NCBI RefSeq assembly: GCF_050632395.1
Contig: NZ_CP192600.1
Location: 1,364,001-1,428,000, forward strand
Reading direction: 5' to 3'
Length of the DNA: 64,000 nucleotides
Source: JAUYQR01 sp050632395
Lineage (GTDB): Bacteria; Pseudomonadota; Alphaproteobacteria; Rhodobacterales; Rhodobacteraceae
The notes beneath the pieces were generated by a model. The model did not search any database. It had not been told where the DNA came from and worked only from the letters and a program-made list of their open reading frames with translations. This document shows positions 56,483-64,000 of the stretch, in pieces (the first letter of the stretch is position 1; every line of letters starts with the position of its first letter). The position numbers and the translations under genes are program-made.

Positions 56483-56720
56483 ATGACCAAGCTGGTTCTT
56501 CTGCACAAGGCGGGCCTTATTTACGACGACGAGCCGGACCGGGTTTGCGACATTCCGCGCGCCTGTCCGAAGGCGGTGACAGAGGGTGTGGGCGATTGGG
56601 CGGTCTGTTACGGGCCGGTTACTGACCGGTGAAGGCCGGCGCGCGCGGGTATTTCGCGGTGGCGAAGATCGGGCGGGTGGAGCCGAAGCCGGGTGTGGAG
56701 CGGGGTTTCCTTGCGGCTGG
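56483..56720 (+). pseudogene. Truncated, frameshifted HNH-endonuclease-like gene
   Basis: The frame opens with ATG at 56483 (MTKLVLLHKAGLIYDDEPDR; GDWAVCYGP) and stops after 49 codons at 56630-56632. A second frame starting at the GTG at 56629 continues KAGARGYFAVAKIGRVEPKPG up to FLA, where the GC-rich repeat at 56724 begins. Together the two pieces match, from memory, the opening of an alphaproteobacterial HNH-type endonuclease family (IYDD...GDW...YEPVKAGxRGYFAVA). A frameshift and loss of everything after about residue 75, including the HNH motif itself, leave it dead. Assignment rests on recalled family pattern only. Confidence 0.6.
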
Positions 56721-56723
56721 CCG

Positions 56724-56765
56724 CCGGGGGCTGTCTGCCCCCGGACCCCCGAGGATATTTCAGAA
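56724..56765 (+). repeat. Dispersed GC-rich intergenic repeat, copy 4
   Basis: CCGGGGG-CTGTCTG-CCCCCGG then ACCCCCGAGGATATTT. It sits exactly where the HNH-like pseudogene loses its similarity. The loop differs from copy 1, but the stem and tail are kept. Confidence 0.7.
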
Positions 56766-56801
56766 AGGGGAAGCTGAAGAGGGGGCGGCTATCGGTCGAG
56801 G

Positions 56802-57521
56802 TCAGGCCTTGAGGGCTTTGAGCGCTTGGGCGAGGTCGATGGCGCCGTCGTAGAGGGCGCGGCCGGAGATGGCGCCGGCGATGATGCCGGTGTCGCGCAG
56901 GGCGAGGAGGTCGGCCATTGAAGACACGCCGCCCGAGGCGATGACGGGGATGGTGACGGCGCGGGCGAGGGCTTCGGTCGCGTCGATGTTCGGGCCTTGC
57001 ATCGCGCCGTCGCGGTCGATGTCGGTGTAGATGATCGCGGCGACACCGGCGTCTTCGAAGGACCGCGCGAGGTCGGTGGCGATGACGTCGGTCTCGGTCG
57101 CCCACCCCTTGGTCGCGACCCGGCCCTTGCGGGCGTCGATGCCGACGGCGACGCGACCGGGAAAGGCGCGTGCGGCCTCGCGCACGAGGGCGGGGTTTTC
57201 GACGGCCACGGTGCCGAGGATCACGCGGGCGAGGCCTTTTTCCAGCCATTGGGCGATGGTGGCCATGTCACGGATGCCGCCGCCAAGCTGGGCGGGCACG
57301 GTGATGGCGGCAAGGATCGCCTCGACCGCGGCGGCGTTGACCGGGGTGCCGGCAAAGGCGCCGTTCAGGTCGACGAGGTGCAGCCATTCGCAGCCGGCGG
57401 TCTGGAATTTCAGCGCCTGTGCGGCCGGGTCGTCGCCGAACACGGTGGCGGCCTCCATTTCGCCGCGCAGGAGCCGGACGCACTGGCCATCCTTCAGGTC
57501 GATCGCGGGATAGAGGATCAT
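56802..57521 (-). CDS. hisA: Phosphoribosylformimino-AICAR-phosphate isomerase HisA
   Basis: HisA opens the ProFAR ribose ring to give PRFAR, the substrate of HisF/H. The 239-residue barrel begins MILYPAIDLKDGQCVRL (catalytic Asp8), has GGGIRD near residue 80 and the second catalytic Asp in IYTDIDRDG with the phosphate site VIASGGV. The start at 57521 gives the family length; the longer in-frame extension upstream is rejected. It stands between the HNH-like pseudogene and the DUF2147 gene. Confidence 0.95.
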   Translation of the reverse strand: MILYPAIDLKDGQCVRLLRGEMEAATVFGDDPAAQALKFQTAGCEWLHLVDLNGAFAGTPVNAAAVEAILAAITVPAQLGGGIRDMATIAQWLEKGLARVILGTVAVENPALVREAARAFPGRVAVGIDARKGRVATKGWATETDVIATDLARSFEDAGVAAIIYTDIDRDGAMQGPNIDATEALARAVTIPVIASGGVSSMADLLALRDTGIIAGAISGRALYDGAIDLAQALKALKA

Positions 57522-57683
57522 CGGGCTGCCTCGTCGTTCGGTCGGGTGGGCTGGTCGCGCGGTCTTTGGCACGCGGATCGCGGCTTGCCAAGGGGGGCGG
57601 GCGGCGGAGGCGACCTAACGTCAGGCTTGATCGGTGGGCAAGGTCGGGCAGACTGTCACCATGCAATCCGGGGAGGGAACGCG

Positions 57684-58076
57684 ATGAAGACGGTGATCCT
57701 GGCAGCGGTTCTGGTGATGGCGGGAGGCGCGGCCTTTGCCGCCGACCCGGTGGAGGGGGTGTGGCAGACGAGGCCCGACGACAACGGGGATTTCGGCCAT
57801 GTCGATGTAAAGCCCTGCGGGCCTGCGTTCTGCGGCGTGCTGGTCAAGGCATTCGACAAGGACGGCAAGGAGATCGACAGCCCGAACATCGGGCGGCAGA
57901 TCATCTGGGACATGGTGGCCTACGGCGACGGGGTTTACGACGACGGCAAGGTCTGGTCGCCGGACCGCGACAAGACCTACAACTCGGACATGCAGCTTGA
58001 TGGTGACAAGCTGGCGGTGCGGGGCTGCGTGCTGGGCATCTGCCGCGATGGCGGGACGTGGAGCCGGGTGAAGTAG
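57684..58076 (+). CDS. DUF2147 periplasmic protein
   Basis: This 130-residue exported protein has a signal peptide cut after GGAAFA. The DUF2147 core is visible: DPVEGVWQTRPDDN at the N-terminus, GPAFCGVLVKAFD, IWDMVAYGDGVYDDGKVWSPDRDKTY (in two parts: residues about 74-99) and a closing VRGCVLGICRDGGTW with a cysteine pair. The function of the family is unknown. It is preceded by GGGGAGGGA. It runs against the his genes and converges on glsA, with 5 nt between stop codons. Confidence 0.88.
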   Translation: MKTVILAAVLVMAGGAAFAADPVEGVWQTRPDDNGDFGHVDVKPCGPAFCGVLVKAFDKDGKEIDSPNIGRQIIWDMVAYGDGVYDDGKVWSPDRDKTYNSDMQLDGDKLAVRGCVLGICRDGGTWSRVK

Positions 58077-58081
58077 GCGGG

Positions 58082-59011
58082 TTAGCCGAACACCGACCAG
58101 CCGGTGGCACGAGCGAGGTGTTCCAGTGCCTCGGTTCCGAGTTTGGAGTTGCCGTTGGTGTTCAGGCCGGGTGACCAGACGGCGATCGAGGCGCGGCCGG
58201 GGACGATGGCAAGGATGCCGCCGCCGACGCCCGATTTGCCGGGCAGGCCGACACGATAGGCAAATTCGCCCGAGCCGTCGTAGTGGCCGCACATCATCAT
58301 CAGCGCGTTGATCCGCCGGATGCGGGCGGGGGCGACGAGGCGCGGGCAGCCGGGGGCGTTGACAAGGAACAGGCCGGCGCGGGCAAGCTGGATCGCTGTC
58401 ATCTCGACCGCGCATTGGTGGACATAGGTGCCGATGGTCAGGGCGGAGGGGTTTCGCAGGTTGCCCATCGCGGCCATGAATTCGGCAAGCGCGATGTTGC
58501 GGTGCGCGGTGGCCTGTTCCGAGACGGCGACGGCGCGGTTGATGTGGATGTCATCATCGCCGGCTGCGAGACGGATGAAGTGGAGCAACTCTCCCAGCAC
58601 CGCGCGCGGCTGGTGGCCGGCGAGGATGGCGTCGGTGACGACGATGGCACCGGCGTTGACGAAGGGATTGCGCGGGATGCCGTTTTCCTGCTCGAGCTGC
58701 AGGATCGAGTTGAAGGCGAGGCCAGAGGGTTCGCGCCCGACGCGCGACCAGAGCTGGTCGCCAAGCCGGCCAAGCGCGATGGCGAGGGTGAAGACCTTGG
58801 AGATCGACTGGATCGAGAAGGGGGTCGCGGCGTCGCCTGCCTGAAGCACGGTGCCATCGGGAAGGGCAACTGCTACGGCGAACCGGGCGGGGTCAACCTT
58901 GGCCAGTTCAGGGATGTAGCTGGCGACCGCGCCGCGAACTTCGGCCTGCCGCATCCGGTGTTCGATTTCTGCAAGTTTGCCTGCCAGTTCGGCCCGGTTC
59001 ACGGCTTCCAT
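58082..59011 (-). CDS. glsA: Glutaminase
   Basis: Glutaminase hydrolyses glutamine to glutamate and ammonia. The 309-residue serine-beta-lactamase-like enzyme has the catalytic SISK (Ser69, Lys72), the segment NPFVNAGAIVV, and GLPGKSGVGGGILAI near the C-terminus. Its ATG at 59011 lies inside the last codons of hisH, overlapping by 13 nt, so it is translated with the other glutamine-using enzyme HisH. In other bacteria such glutaminases support acid resistance; here a link to ammonia supply is only a guess. Confidence 0.93.
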   Translation of the reverse strand: MEAVNRAELAGKLAEIEHRMRQAEVRGAVASYIPELAKVDPARFAVAVALPDGTVLQAGDAATPFSIQSISKVFTLAIALGRLGDQLWSRVGREPSGLAFNSILQLEQENGIPRNPFVNAGAIVVTDAILAGHQPRAVLGELLHFIRLAAGDDDIHINRAVAVSEQATAHRNIALAEFMAAMGNLRNPSALTIGTYVHQCAVEMTAIQLARAGLFLVNAPGCPRLVAPARIRRINALMMMCGHYDGSGEFAYRVGLPGKSGVGGGILAIVPGRASIAVWSPGLNTNGNSKLGTEALEHLARATGWSVFG

Positions 59012-59637
59012 TGCAGAAAATTTGCAATCAGTCGCAGGCCGGCGGCCTGACTTTTCTCGGGGTGGAACTGGGTACCGATGACGTTGCCTTGCCCGACGAT
59101 GGCGGTGATGTCGCCACCGTAATCGCAATGCGCGAGGCGGTGCGCGGGGTTGGCGACGCGGAAGTGGTAGGAGTGGACGAAGTAGGCGTGATCGCCGGTG
59201 CTGATGCCGTCGAGGACGGGGTGGGGGTGGTCGATCACCAGATCGTTCCAGCCCATGTGCGGCACTTTCAGCGCGGGGTCGGAGGGGGTGATCCGCACCA
59301 CCTCGCCGCCGATCCAGCCAAAGCCGGGGGTGTCGCGGTATTCGCGGCCCAAGGTCGCCAGCATCTGCATGCCGACGCAGATGCCGAGAAAGGGGCGCGC
59401 GCGGGTGAGGACCGCCTCTTCGATGGCCTCGAAAAGCCCGCCGTAATGGCCGAGTGCCGCGCGGCAGGCCGGGAAGGCGCCGTCGCCCGGAAGCACGATG
59501 CGGTCGGCGCGGGCCACGTCTTCGGGGCGCGAGGTAACGAGGATGTCGCCCGCGCCGGTTTCCTGCGCCATGCGCTGGAAGGCCTTTTCGGCGGAGTGGA
59601 GGTTGCCGCTGTCATAATCGACGAGGACGGTGAGCAT
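58999..59637 (-). CDS. hisH: Imidazole glycerol phosphate synthase, glutamine amidotransferase subunit HisH
   Basis: HisH hydrolyses glutamine and channels ammonia to HisF. The 212-residue class I amidotransferase has the nucleophile Cys87 in GICVGMQ and the dyad His192/Glu194 in QFHPEKSQ. It begins MLTVLVDYDSGNLHSAEKAF. It precedes glsA with a 13-nt overlap, and a degenerate GC-rich repeat separates it from hisB. Confidence 0.95.
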   Translation of the reverse strand: MLTVLVDYDSGNLHSAEKAFQRMAQETGAGDILVTSRPEDVARADRIVLPGDGAFPACRAALGHYGGLFEAIEEAVLTRARPFLGICVGMQMLATLGREYRDTPGFGWIGGEVVRITPSDPALKVPHMGWNDLVIDHPHPVLDGISTGDHAYFVHSYHFRVANPAHRLAHCDYGGDITAIVGQGNVIGTQFHPEKSQAAGLRLIANFLQWKP

Positions 59638-59663
59638 GACGGTCTACCGATGGGTTTGCCGCA

Positions 59664-59700
59664 GGCGTGGGAGCCTCCGGCGGGGATATTTGAGGACAGA
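59664..59700 (+). repeat. Dispersed GC-rich intergenic repeat, copy 5 (degenerate)
   Basis: GGGAGCCTCCGGCGGGGATATTTGAGG resembles the 3' half of copies 1 and 4; the first hairpin arm is eroded. It points against hisB and hisH, unlike the other copies, which face with the preceding gene. Confidence 0.5.
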
Positions 59701-59709
59701 TGAAAGGGC

Positions 59710-60294
59710 TTAGAGCGCGCCCTTGGTCGATGGGATGCCGGTACCGCGCGGGTCGGGTTCGACCGCCATGCGCAGCGCACGCGCGACGGATTTGAACGCG
59801 GCTTCGGCGATGTGGTGGCTGTTGAGGCCGTGGATGAGGTCGACGTGCAGGGTTATGCCGCCGTGGGTGGCGAGGGCCTGGAAGAACTCGCGCACGAGTT
59901 CGGTGTCGAAGGTGCCGATCTTGGCGGTCGGGAACGGCAGGGTCCAGACGAGGTAGGGGCGCGCCGACAGGTCGAGCGCGGTTGCGACCTGCGCATCGTC
60001 CATCGCTAGGGAGAAGTGGCCGTAGCGCCGGATGCCGGCCTTGTCGCCAAGCGCGCGGGTCAGGGCCTGACCGAGGGCGATGCCGCAGTCTTCGACGGTG
60101 TGGTGATCGTCGATGTGGAGGTCGCCGCTGGCCGCGACGGTGATGTCGATCAGGCTGTGGCGGGCCAGCTGGTCGAGCATGTGGTCGAAGAAGCCGACGC
60201 CGGTCTTGACCTCGGACTTGCCGGTGCCGTCGAGGTTGACGGCGACGGTGATCGAGGTTTCGTTCGTCTTGCGGGTCACTTCGGCGCGGCGCAT
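59710..60294 (-). CDS. hisB: Imidazoleglycerol-phosphate dehydratase HisB
   Basis: HisB dehydrates IGP to imidazole-acetol phosphate. This 194-residue monofunctional form has the two metal-binding repeats: GFFDHMLDQLARHS and DDHHTVEDCGIALGQAL in the first half, LNSHHIAEAAFKSVARAL in the second. No histidinol-phosphatase domain is attached. It is first in the hisB-hisH-glsA series on the minus strand. The gap to hisH is 72 nt and holds the degenerate repeat. Confidence 0.95.
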   Translation of the reverse strand: MRRAEVTRKTNETSITVAVNLDGTGKSEVKTGVGFFDHMLDQLARHSLIDITVAASGDLHIDDHHTVEDCGIALGQALTRALGDKAGIRRYGHFSLAMDDAQVATALDLSARPYLVWTLPFPTAKIGTFDTELVREFFQALATHGGITLHVDLIHGLNSHHIAEAAFKSVARALRMAVEPDPRGTGIPSTKGAL

Positions 60295-60335
60295 CGGCGT
60301 CCTCCTCAGGCTTTGGGGCCTTATAGGGCCGTGGG

Positions 60336-61613
60336 TCAGGCTTGGGAAGGGTGACGGCGGCGGACGGTGGCGGGGCGGCCGGGAAGGGTGAGGCGGCTGT
60401 CGTTGCGCGCCTTTTCCGCGATCACCTTGCCGCGCGAGATCACGGCGAGGCGGTCGGGGCGCAGGCGGATCGCCTCAGTCGGGGTGCCTGCGTCGAGGAT
60501 CACGAGCGAGGCTTGCGCGCCCTTGTGCAACCCGTAGTCCGGCAGGTTCATGATGCGGGCGTTGTCTTCGGTGACCATGCGGAAGCAGCGGGCCATCTCC
60601 TCGGGGTGCGTCATCTGCGCGACGTGGAGGCCCATGAACGCCACATCCAGCATGTCGGCGGTGCCAAGGGAATACCACGGGTCCATCACGCAATCCTGGC
60701 CCCAGCCGACGGTGACGCCGGCGGCCTGCAACTCCTTCACCCGCGTGAGGCCGCGACGCTTGGGGTAGGTGTCATGGCGGCCCTGCAGGGTGATGTTGAT
60801 CAGGGGGTTCGGGATTGCGGTCATGCCGGATTCGGCGATCAGGGGGATCAGCTTCGAGACGTAGTAGTTGTCCATCGAATGCATCGAGGTGAGGTGGCTG
60901 CCCGCAGCGCGGGGGCCGAGGCCGTGGCGCGTGACCTCGCGCGCCATCGTCTCTACGTGGCGCGACAGGGGGTCGTCGGTCTCGTCGCAGTGCACGTCCC
61001 ACATCAGGCCGCGGTCTGCGGCGATGCGGCCAAGGTCGCGGAGGCTTTCGGCGCCTTCCTCCATGGTGCGTTCGAAATGCGGGATGCCGCCCACCACATC
61101 GACGCCCATGTCGAGCGCGCGGAGCACGTTCTGGCGGCCCGTCGCGGTGCGGTAAAGCCCGTCCTGGGGGAAGGCGACAAGCTGCAGGTCGATGTAGGGG
61201 GCGACGATGCGCTTTACCTCCAGCATCGCCTCCACCCCCCGCAGATGGTCGGGCGTAGTGTCGACATGGGTGCGGATCGCCAGAATGCCCATCGAGGCGG
61301 CCCAATCGCAGTAGGTGACGGCGCGGGCGACCATGTCGTCGACGGTGGCGACCGCGCGAAGCTCGCCCCAGAGGCCGATGCCTTCCAGAAGCGTGCCGGA
61401 GGCGTTGACGCGCGGCAGGCCGTAGGAGAGCGTCGCGTCCATGTGGAAATGCGGGTCGACGAAGGGCGGGCTGACGAGATCGCCGGTTGCGTCGATGATG
61501 CGGGCGGCGGGCGCGTCGATGTGGCCGACTTCGGCAATACGGTCGCCGGTGATAGCGATGTCGGCGGTGGAGCCACCCGGCAGGGTGCCGCCCTTGATCA
61601 GAAGGTCGAACAT
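60336..61613 (-). CDS. Cytosine deaminase-type amidohydrolase
   Basis: This 425-residue metal-dependent hydrolase shows the metal site HFHMD near residue 60, the second histidine in HVDTTPDHLRG, HCDETDDPLSRH near 215 and the catalytic Asp in WGQDCVMDPWYSLG. This set matches CodA (cytosine to uracil). It follows the ABC permease with a one-base overlap (TGATG), so deaminase and nucleoside/nucleobase importer are one operon, consistent with salvage of an imported base. Related members deaminate other bases or isocytosine, so the substrate is not certain. An in-frame extension to 62366 is rejected. Confidence 0.88.
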   Translation of the reverse strand: MFDLLIKGGTLPGGSTADIAITGDRIAEVGHIDAPAARIIDATGDLVSPPFVDPHFHMDATLSYGLPRVNASGTLLEGIGLWGELRAVATVDDMVARAVTYCDWAASMGILAIRTHVDTTPDHLRGVEAMLEVKRIVAPYIDLQLVAFPQDGLYRTATGRQNVLRALDMGVDVVGGIPHFERTMEEGAESLRDLGRIAADRGLMWDVHCDETDDPLSRHVETMAREVTRHGLGPRAAGSHLTSMHSMDNYYVSKLIPLIAESGMTAIPNPLINITLQGRHDTYPKRRGLTRVKELQAAGVTVGWGQDCVMDPWYSLGTADMLDVAFMGLHVAQMTHPEEMARCFRMVTEDNARIMNLPDYGLHKGAQASLVILDAGTPTEAIRLRPDRLAVISRGKVIAEKARNDSRLTLPGRPATVRRRHPSQA

Positions 61614-62560
61614 CAGCGTTCCCCCTTGTTGAAGGGTTGCATGAGCGCGGCGGGCACTTCGGCGCGGCGCGACATCAGGATCAGGGCAAGGATGGAGAGG
61701 AGGAAGGGCATGGCGAGGAACAACTGGTAAGGCAGGACCGCACCGATCGGGGTCTGCTGGAGCCGCACCTGCAGCGCGTCGAAGGCGGCGAAGAGGAGCG
61801 CGCCGAGGACGGCCTTGCCGGGGCGCCATGCGCCGAAGACGACGAGGGCGATGCAGATCCAGCCGCGGCCGTTGACCATTTCGAAGAAGAACGACGAGAA
61901 GGCGGAGAGGGTCAGGAACGCGCCACCCACGGCCATGAGGCCGGAACCGACGATGACGGCACCCATGCGCAGGCCGGTGACCGAGAGGCCTTGCGAGGCG
62001 GCGGCGGAGGGGTTTTCGCCGACGGCGCGCAGGGCGAGGCCGAGGGGCGTGCGGTAGAGGATGACCGCCGTCAGGGCGGCCACGACGAAGGCCGCGTAGG
62101 TGAGCGGCGTCTGGGTGAAAAGCGCAGGCCCAAGGCCGGGAATGTCGCTGAGGCCGGGGATCGCCCATTCGGAAAAGGGCGTGATCTTCGGGGGCGAGGT
62201 GACTTCCGGCAGGATCAGGCGATAGGCGAAATAGCTGGTCGAAGTCGCCAGCAGCGTGATGCCAAGCCCCACCACATGCTGCGACAGCCCGAACGGCACC
62301 GTCAGCGTGGCATGGAGAAGGCCGAACAGCATCCCCGCGCCCATCGCGGCCGCAACCCCGAACCACAAGGGCATCCCGGCATAGACGGTGATCCAGCCGG
62401 TGAAGGCGCCGATCACCATGATCCCCTCGATTCCGAGGTTCAGCACACCTGCGCGTTCGCAGATCAACTCGCCCATCGTGGCGAAGATCAGCGGCGAGGC
62501 GATGCGGATGACGGCGGCCCAGAAGGTTGCGGAAAGGAGAATGTCGAGAAGGTCAGTCAC
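61613..62560 (-). CDS. ABC transporter permease, nucleoside uptake type (second permease)
   Basis: This 315-residue membrane protein has nine to ten hydrophobic segments, with the family signature GELICERAGVLNLGIEGIM near residue 32 and GLALRAVGENPSAAASQGLS. This belongs to the BMP-associated purine/nucleoside ABC importers, where two permeases form a heterodimer. The start is GTG at 62558-62560. It is separated from the first permease by a GC-rich repeat and overlaps the deaminase. Confidence 0.9.
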   Translation of the reverse strand: MTDLLDILLSATFWAAVIRIASPLIFATMGELICERAGVLNLGIEGIMVIGAFTGWITVYAGMPLWFGVAAAMGAGMLFGLLHATLTVPFGLSQHVVGLGITLLATSTSYFAYRLILPEVTSPPKITPFSEWAIPGLSDIPGLGPALFTQTPLTYAAFVVAALTAVILYRTPLGLALRAVGENPSAAASQGLSVTGLRMGAVIVGSGLMAVGGAFLTLSAFSSFFFEMVNGRGWICIALVVFGAWRPGKAVLGALLFAAFDALQVRLQQTPIGAVLPYQLFLAMPFLLSILALILMSRRAEVPAALMQPFNKGER

Positions 62561-62585
62561 GGAAGACCCTCCCGTTTCCCCTTCG

Positions 62586-62626
62586 CGAAATATCCCACGG
62601 GGGTCCGGGGGGTGAAACCCCCGGTG
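62586..62626 (-). repeat. Dispersed GC-rich intergenic repeat, copy 6
   Basis: On the minus strand CCGGGGGTTTCACCCCCCGG is followed by ACCCCCGTGGGATATTT, very like copy 1. It lies right after the stop of the first permease gene, inside an operon, so if it terminates transcription it must do so only partially. Confidence 0.7.
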
Positions 62627-62653
62627 CGACAGCGGCAGGCAATGCCACGCCGC

Positions 62654-63697
62654 TCATCCTCGCACCACGCGGACGCGCGACAGCAGGATCGCCAGCACCA
62701 TGAACAAAAGCGCCGTCGCTAGCAGGATGTCGGCGATGTAGGTCGGCACCCCGGCGGCGCGGCTCATGCTGTCGGAGCCGACGAACACGCCGGCGACGAA
62801 AAGGGCGGAGGGGATGACCGCGAGGGGGTTCAGCATGGCGAGCATGGCGACGATGATGCCGGTGTAGCCAAAGCCGGGTGAAAGATCGAGGCTGAGGTGG
62901 CCTTTCAGGCCGGCCACTTCGGAAAAACCTGCGAGGGCGGCAAGACCGCCGGAGAGAAGCGCGGTTTTCACAAGCACGGCGTTTACCGGCACCCCGGCAA
63001 AGCGGGCGGCGCGGGGGTTCTGGCCGACAGCGCGGATCTCGAACCCGAGGGTGGTGCGGGTCTGGATCACCCAGACTGCGACGGCCGCCAGCAGCGCCAG
63101 AAGAAAGCCCCAGTGCAGGCGCAGGCCTTCCACGATGCGGGGCAGGCGGGCTTCGGGCAGGAGGGGAGAGGATTTCGGCCAGCCCATGCCCATCGGATCC
63201 TTCATCGGGCCCTCGAGGAGGTAGCTGACGAAAAGGAGCATGACGAAGTTGAGAAGGAGCGTGGTCACGACCTCGTCCACTCCAAGCCGCGTTTTCAGAA
63301 GGACCGGGCCGAGGAGGACGAGCGCGCCCGCCAGCATGGCGACAAGTGCGGTGACGGGCAGCACGAGCGGCCAGGGCACAAGGCCGGTGCCGAGGAGGAC
63401 GGTCACGATGGCCCCGGCGTAAAGCTGTGCTTCGGCGCCGATGTTCCATAACTTGGCCCGGAACGCGACCGAGATGGCGAGGCCGGTGAAGATGAGGGGG
63501 GTGGCGCGGTTGAGGGTCTCAAGTGCGGCAAAGCGGCTGCCAGCCGCACCTTCGAGGATCAGGCCGAGGGTGGCGAAGGGGTTGGCCCCTGCGGTGAGCG
63601 CCAGAAGCGAGGCCACAAGGATAGTCAGCGCCAGGGCTGCGGCGGGAAAACCGAGGCGGCGGGCGAGGGTGGGGGCGGCGATCGGTTCAAGCCGCAC
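62654..63697 (-). CDS. ABC transporter permease, nucleoside uptake type (first permease)
   Basis: This 347-residue membrane protein has about nine hydrophobic segments. Signatures: ATPLIFTGLAISVAFRAKLWNIGAEAQL (given in parts: residues 61-88) and GFEIRAVGQNPRAARFAG. The start is the GTG at 63695-63697, with AGGGAG 7 nt upstream; the TTG at 63742 would lack such spacing. The first codons overlap the end of the ATPase gene by 11 nt. It works with the second permease and the ATPase to import nucleosides or bases. Confidence 0.9.
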   Translation of the reverse strand: MRLEPIAAPTLARRLGFPAAALALTILVASLLALTAGANPFATLGLILEGAAGSRFAALETLNRATPLIFTGLAISVAFRAKLWNIGAEAQLYAGAIVTVLLGTGLVPWPLVLPVTALVAMLAGALVLLGPVLLKTRLGVDEVVTTLLLNFVMLLFVSYLLEGPMKDPMGMGWPKSSPLLPEARLPRIVEGLRLHWGFLLALLAAVAVWVIQTRTTLGFEIRAVGQNPRAARFAGVPVNAVLVKTALLSGGLAALAGFSEVAGLKGHLSLDLSPGFGYTGIIVAMLAMLNPLAVIPSALFVAGVFVGSDSMSRAAGVPTYIADILLATALLFMVLAILLSRVRVVRG

Positions 63698-64000
63698 GCG
63701 ATTGCTCCCTGTCAAACCCCTGTCCGGCCATCCAGAGGCCAAGTTCGGCCGGGGTCTTTGATCCGCGCGGGAAGGCGGGTGAGAGGCGACCTGCCGAAAG
63801 GACGTGGATCACGTCGGACATCTCGATGATCTCGTCGAGGTCTTCGGAGATGAGAAGGATCGCGGCCCCCGCATCGCGGGCGGCGATCAGGCGTTTCTGC
63901 ACGTAGGTGATGGCACCAATGTCGAGGCCGCGCACCGGCTGGTTGGCGAGGATGATCTTCGGGCCGGGCTCCAAGACGCGGCCGAGGATCAGTTTTTGCA
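63687..64000 (-). CDS. ABC transporter ATP-binding protein, C-terminal part (cut by window edge)
   Basis: Only the last 104 codons are present. They contain the end of a second nucleotide-binding domain: QKLILGRVL (after the signature region), Walker B variant KIILANQPVRGLDIGAI and the switch-region ISEDLDEIIEMSDVIHVL. The Asn/Gln replacing the usual Asp-Glu of Walker B (ILANQP) is common in this nucleoside-importer ATPase group. The rest, including the first ATPase half, lies past base 64000. Confidence 0.88.
   Translation of the reverse strand, partial: QKLILGRVLEPGPKIILANQPVRGLDIGAITYVQKRLIAARDAGAAILLISEDLDEIIEMSDVIHVLSAGRLSPAFPRGSKTPAELGLWMAGQGFDREQSRAA

Noticed and set aside
60336..62366. 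Deaminase reading frame extended by 250 codons upstream
   Set aside because: The extension overlaps the permease gene in another frame; the ATG at 61613 matches the family start.
1..64000. CRISPR arrays, complete insertion sequences, prophage structural genes, rRNA operon
   Set aside because: None was seen: no regularly spaced direct repeats, no transposase frames with terminal inverted repeats, and no rRNA-like sequence.

Overview
The window is about 64 kb of GC-rich chromosomal DNA from an alphaproteobacterium, almost certainly a member of the Rhodobacteraceae (Rhodobacterales). The evidence is the gene content and order: a CarD regulator beside FdxA and a SUV3-like helicase, a ribBA-ribH-nusB run, a split his cluster, KpsC/KpsS-type capsule genes and a dispersed GC-rich intergenic repeat ending in GGGATATTT that I associate with this group. 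I cannot name the genus. Nearly all the DNA is tightly packed and codes for protein. The decayed exception lies around 51.4-53.6 kb.

Layout. 1-7.8 kb: the N-terminal 550 codons of parE, an extended SDR, a GST, a polyphosphate kinase 2, a DUF1007 plus NicO metal-export pair and a MATE pump. 7.7-12.3 kb: a minus-strand capsule operon, kpsS-kpsD/wza-like-kpsC. 12.4-20 kb: ribE, a conserved hypothetical, carD, fdxA, an S4-domain protein, a SUV3-like helicase, a TPR protein, an SCP2-domain protein and a hydrolase. 20-26 kb: nusB, ribH, ribB(A) with a degenerate second domain, cobS and cobT divergent, and a Kef-type antiporter. 26-32 kb: a 958-residue bitopic protein with a PilM/GspL-like cytoplasmic end and a PilP/GspC-like periplasmic end, a SIMPL protein, and two coupled membrane-anchored proteins of unknown function. 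32-37.4 kb: an O-acetylhomoserine sulfhydrylase-type enzyme, a GFA protein, a LysE exporter, a glycosyltransferase-like protein coupled to DDAH, and methionine aminopeptidase.

37.4-51.3 kb is the most distinctive block and looks like a complete carbohydrate or polyol catabolic locus. It has an RbsABC-type ABC importer, two SDR dehydrogenases, a transketolase split into two genes, an FGGY kinase, a SorC-family regulator with a matching operator, a LacI regulator and a GH2 glycosidase. A split transketolase next to an FGGY kinase recalls the D-apulose-4-phosphate route, but no isomerase is present, so the substrate is open.

51.4-53.7 kb is a gene graveyard next to tRNA-Tyr: a lysozyme-inhibitor-like fragment, a TAP-type hydrolase with an in-frame stop and a frameshifted C-terminus of a serine recombinase. 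53.8-60.3 kb holds rlmB, a CoA-binding protein and hisE/F/A/H/B, interrupted by a DUF2147 gene, a glutaminase whose start overlaps hisH, and a broken HNH-endonuclease-like gene. 60.3-64 kb is a cytosine-deaminase-type amidohydrolase in an operon with a two-permease nucleoside/nucleobase ABC importer, cut by the window end.

Gene starts were chosen from visible Shine-Dalgarno sequences and family lengths. All functions are read from sequence motifs by eye. No database search was run.
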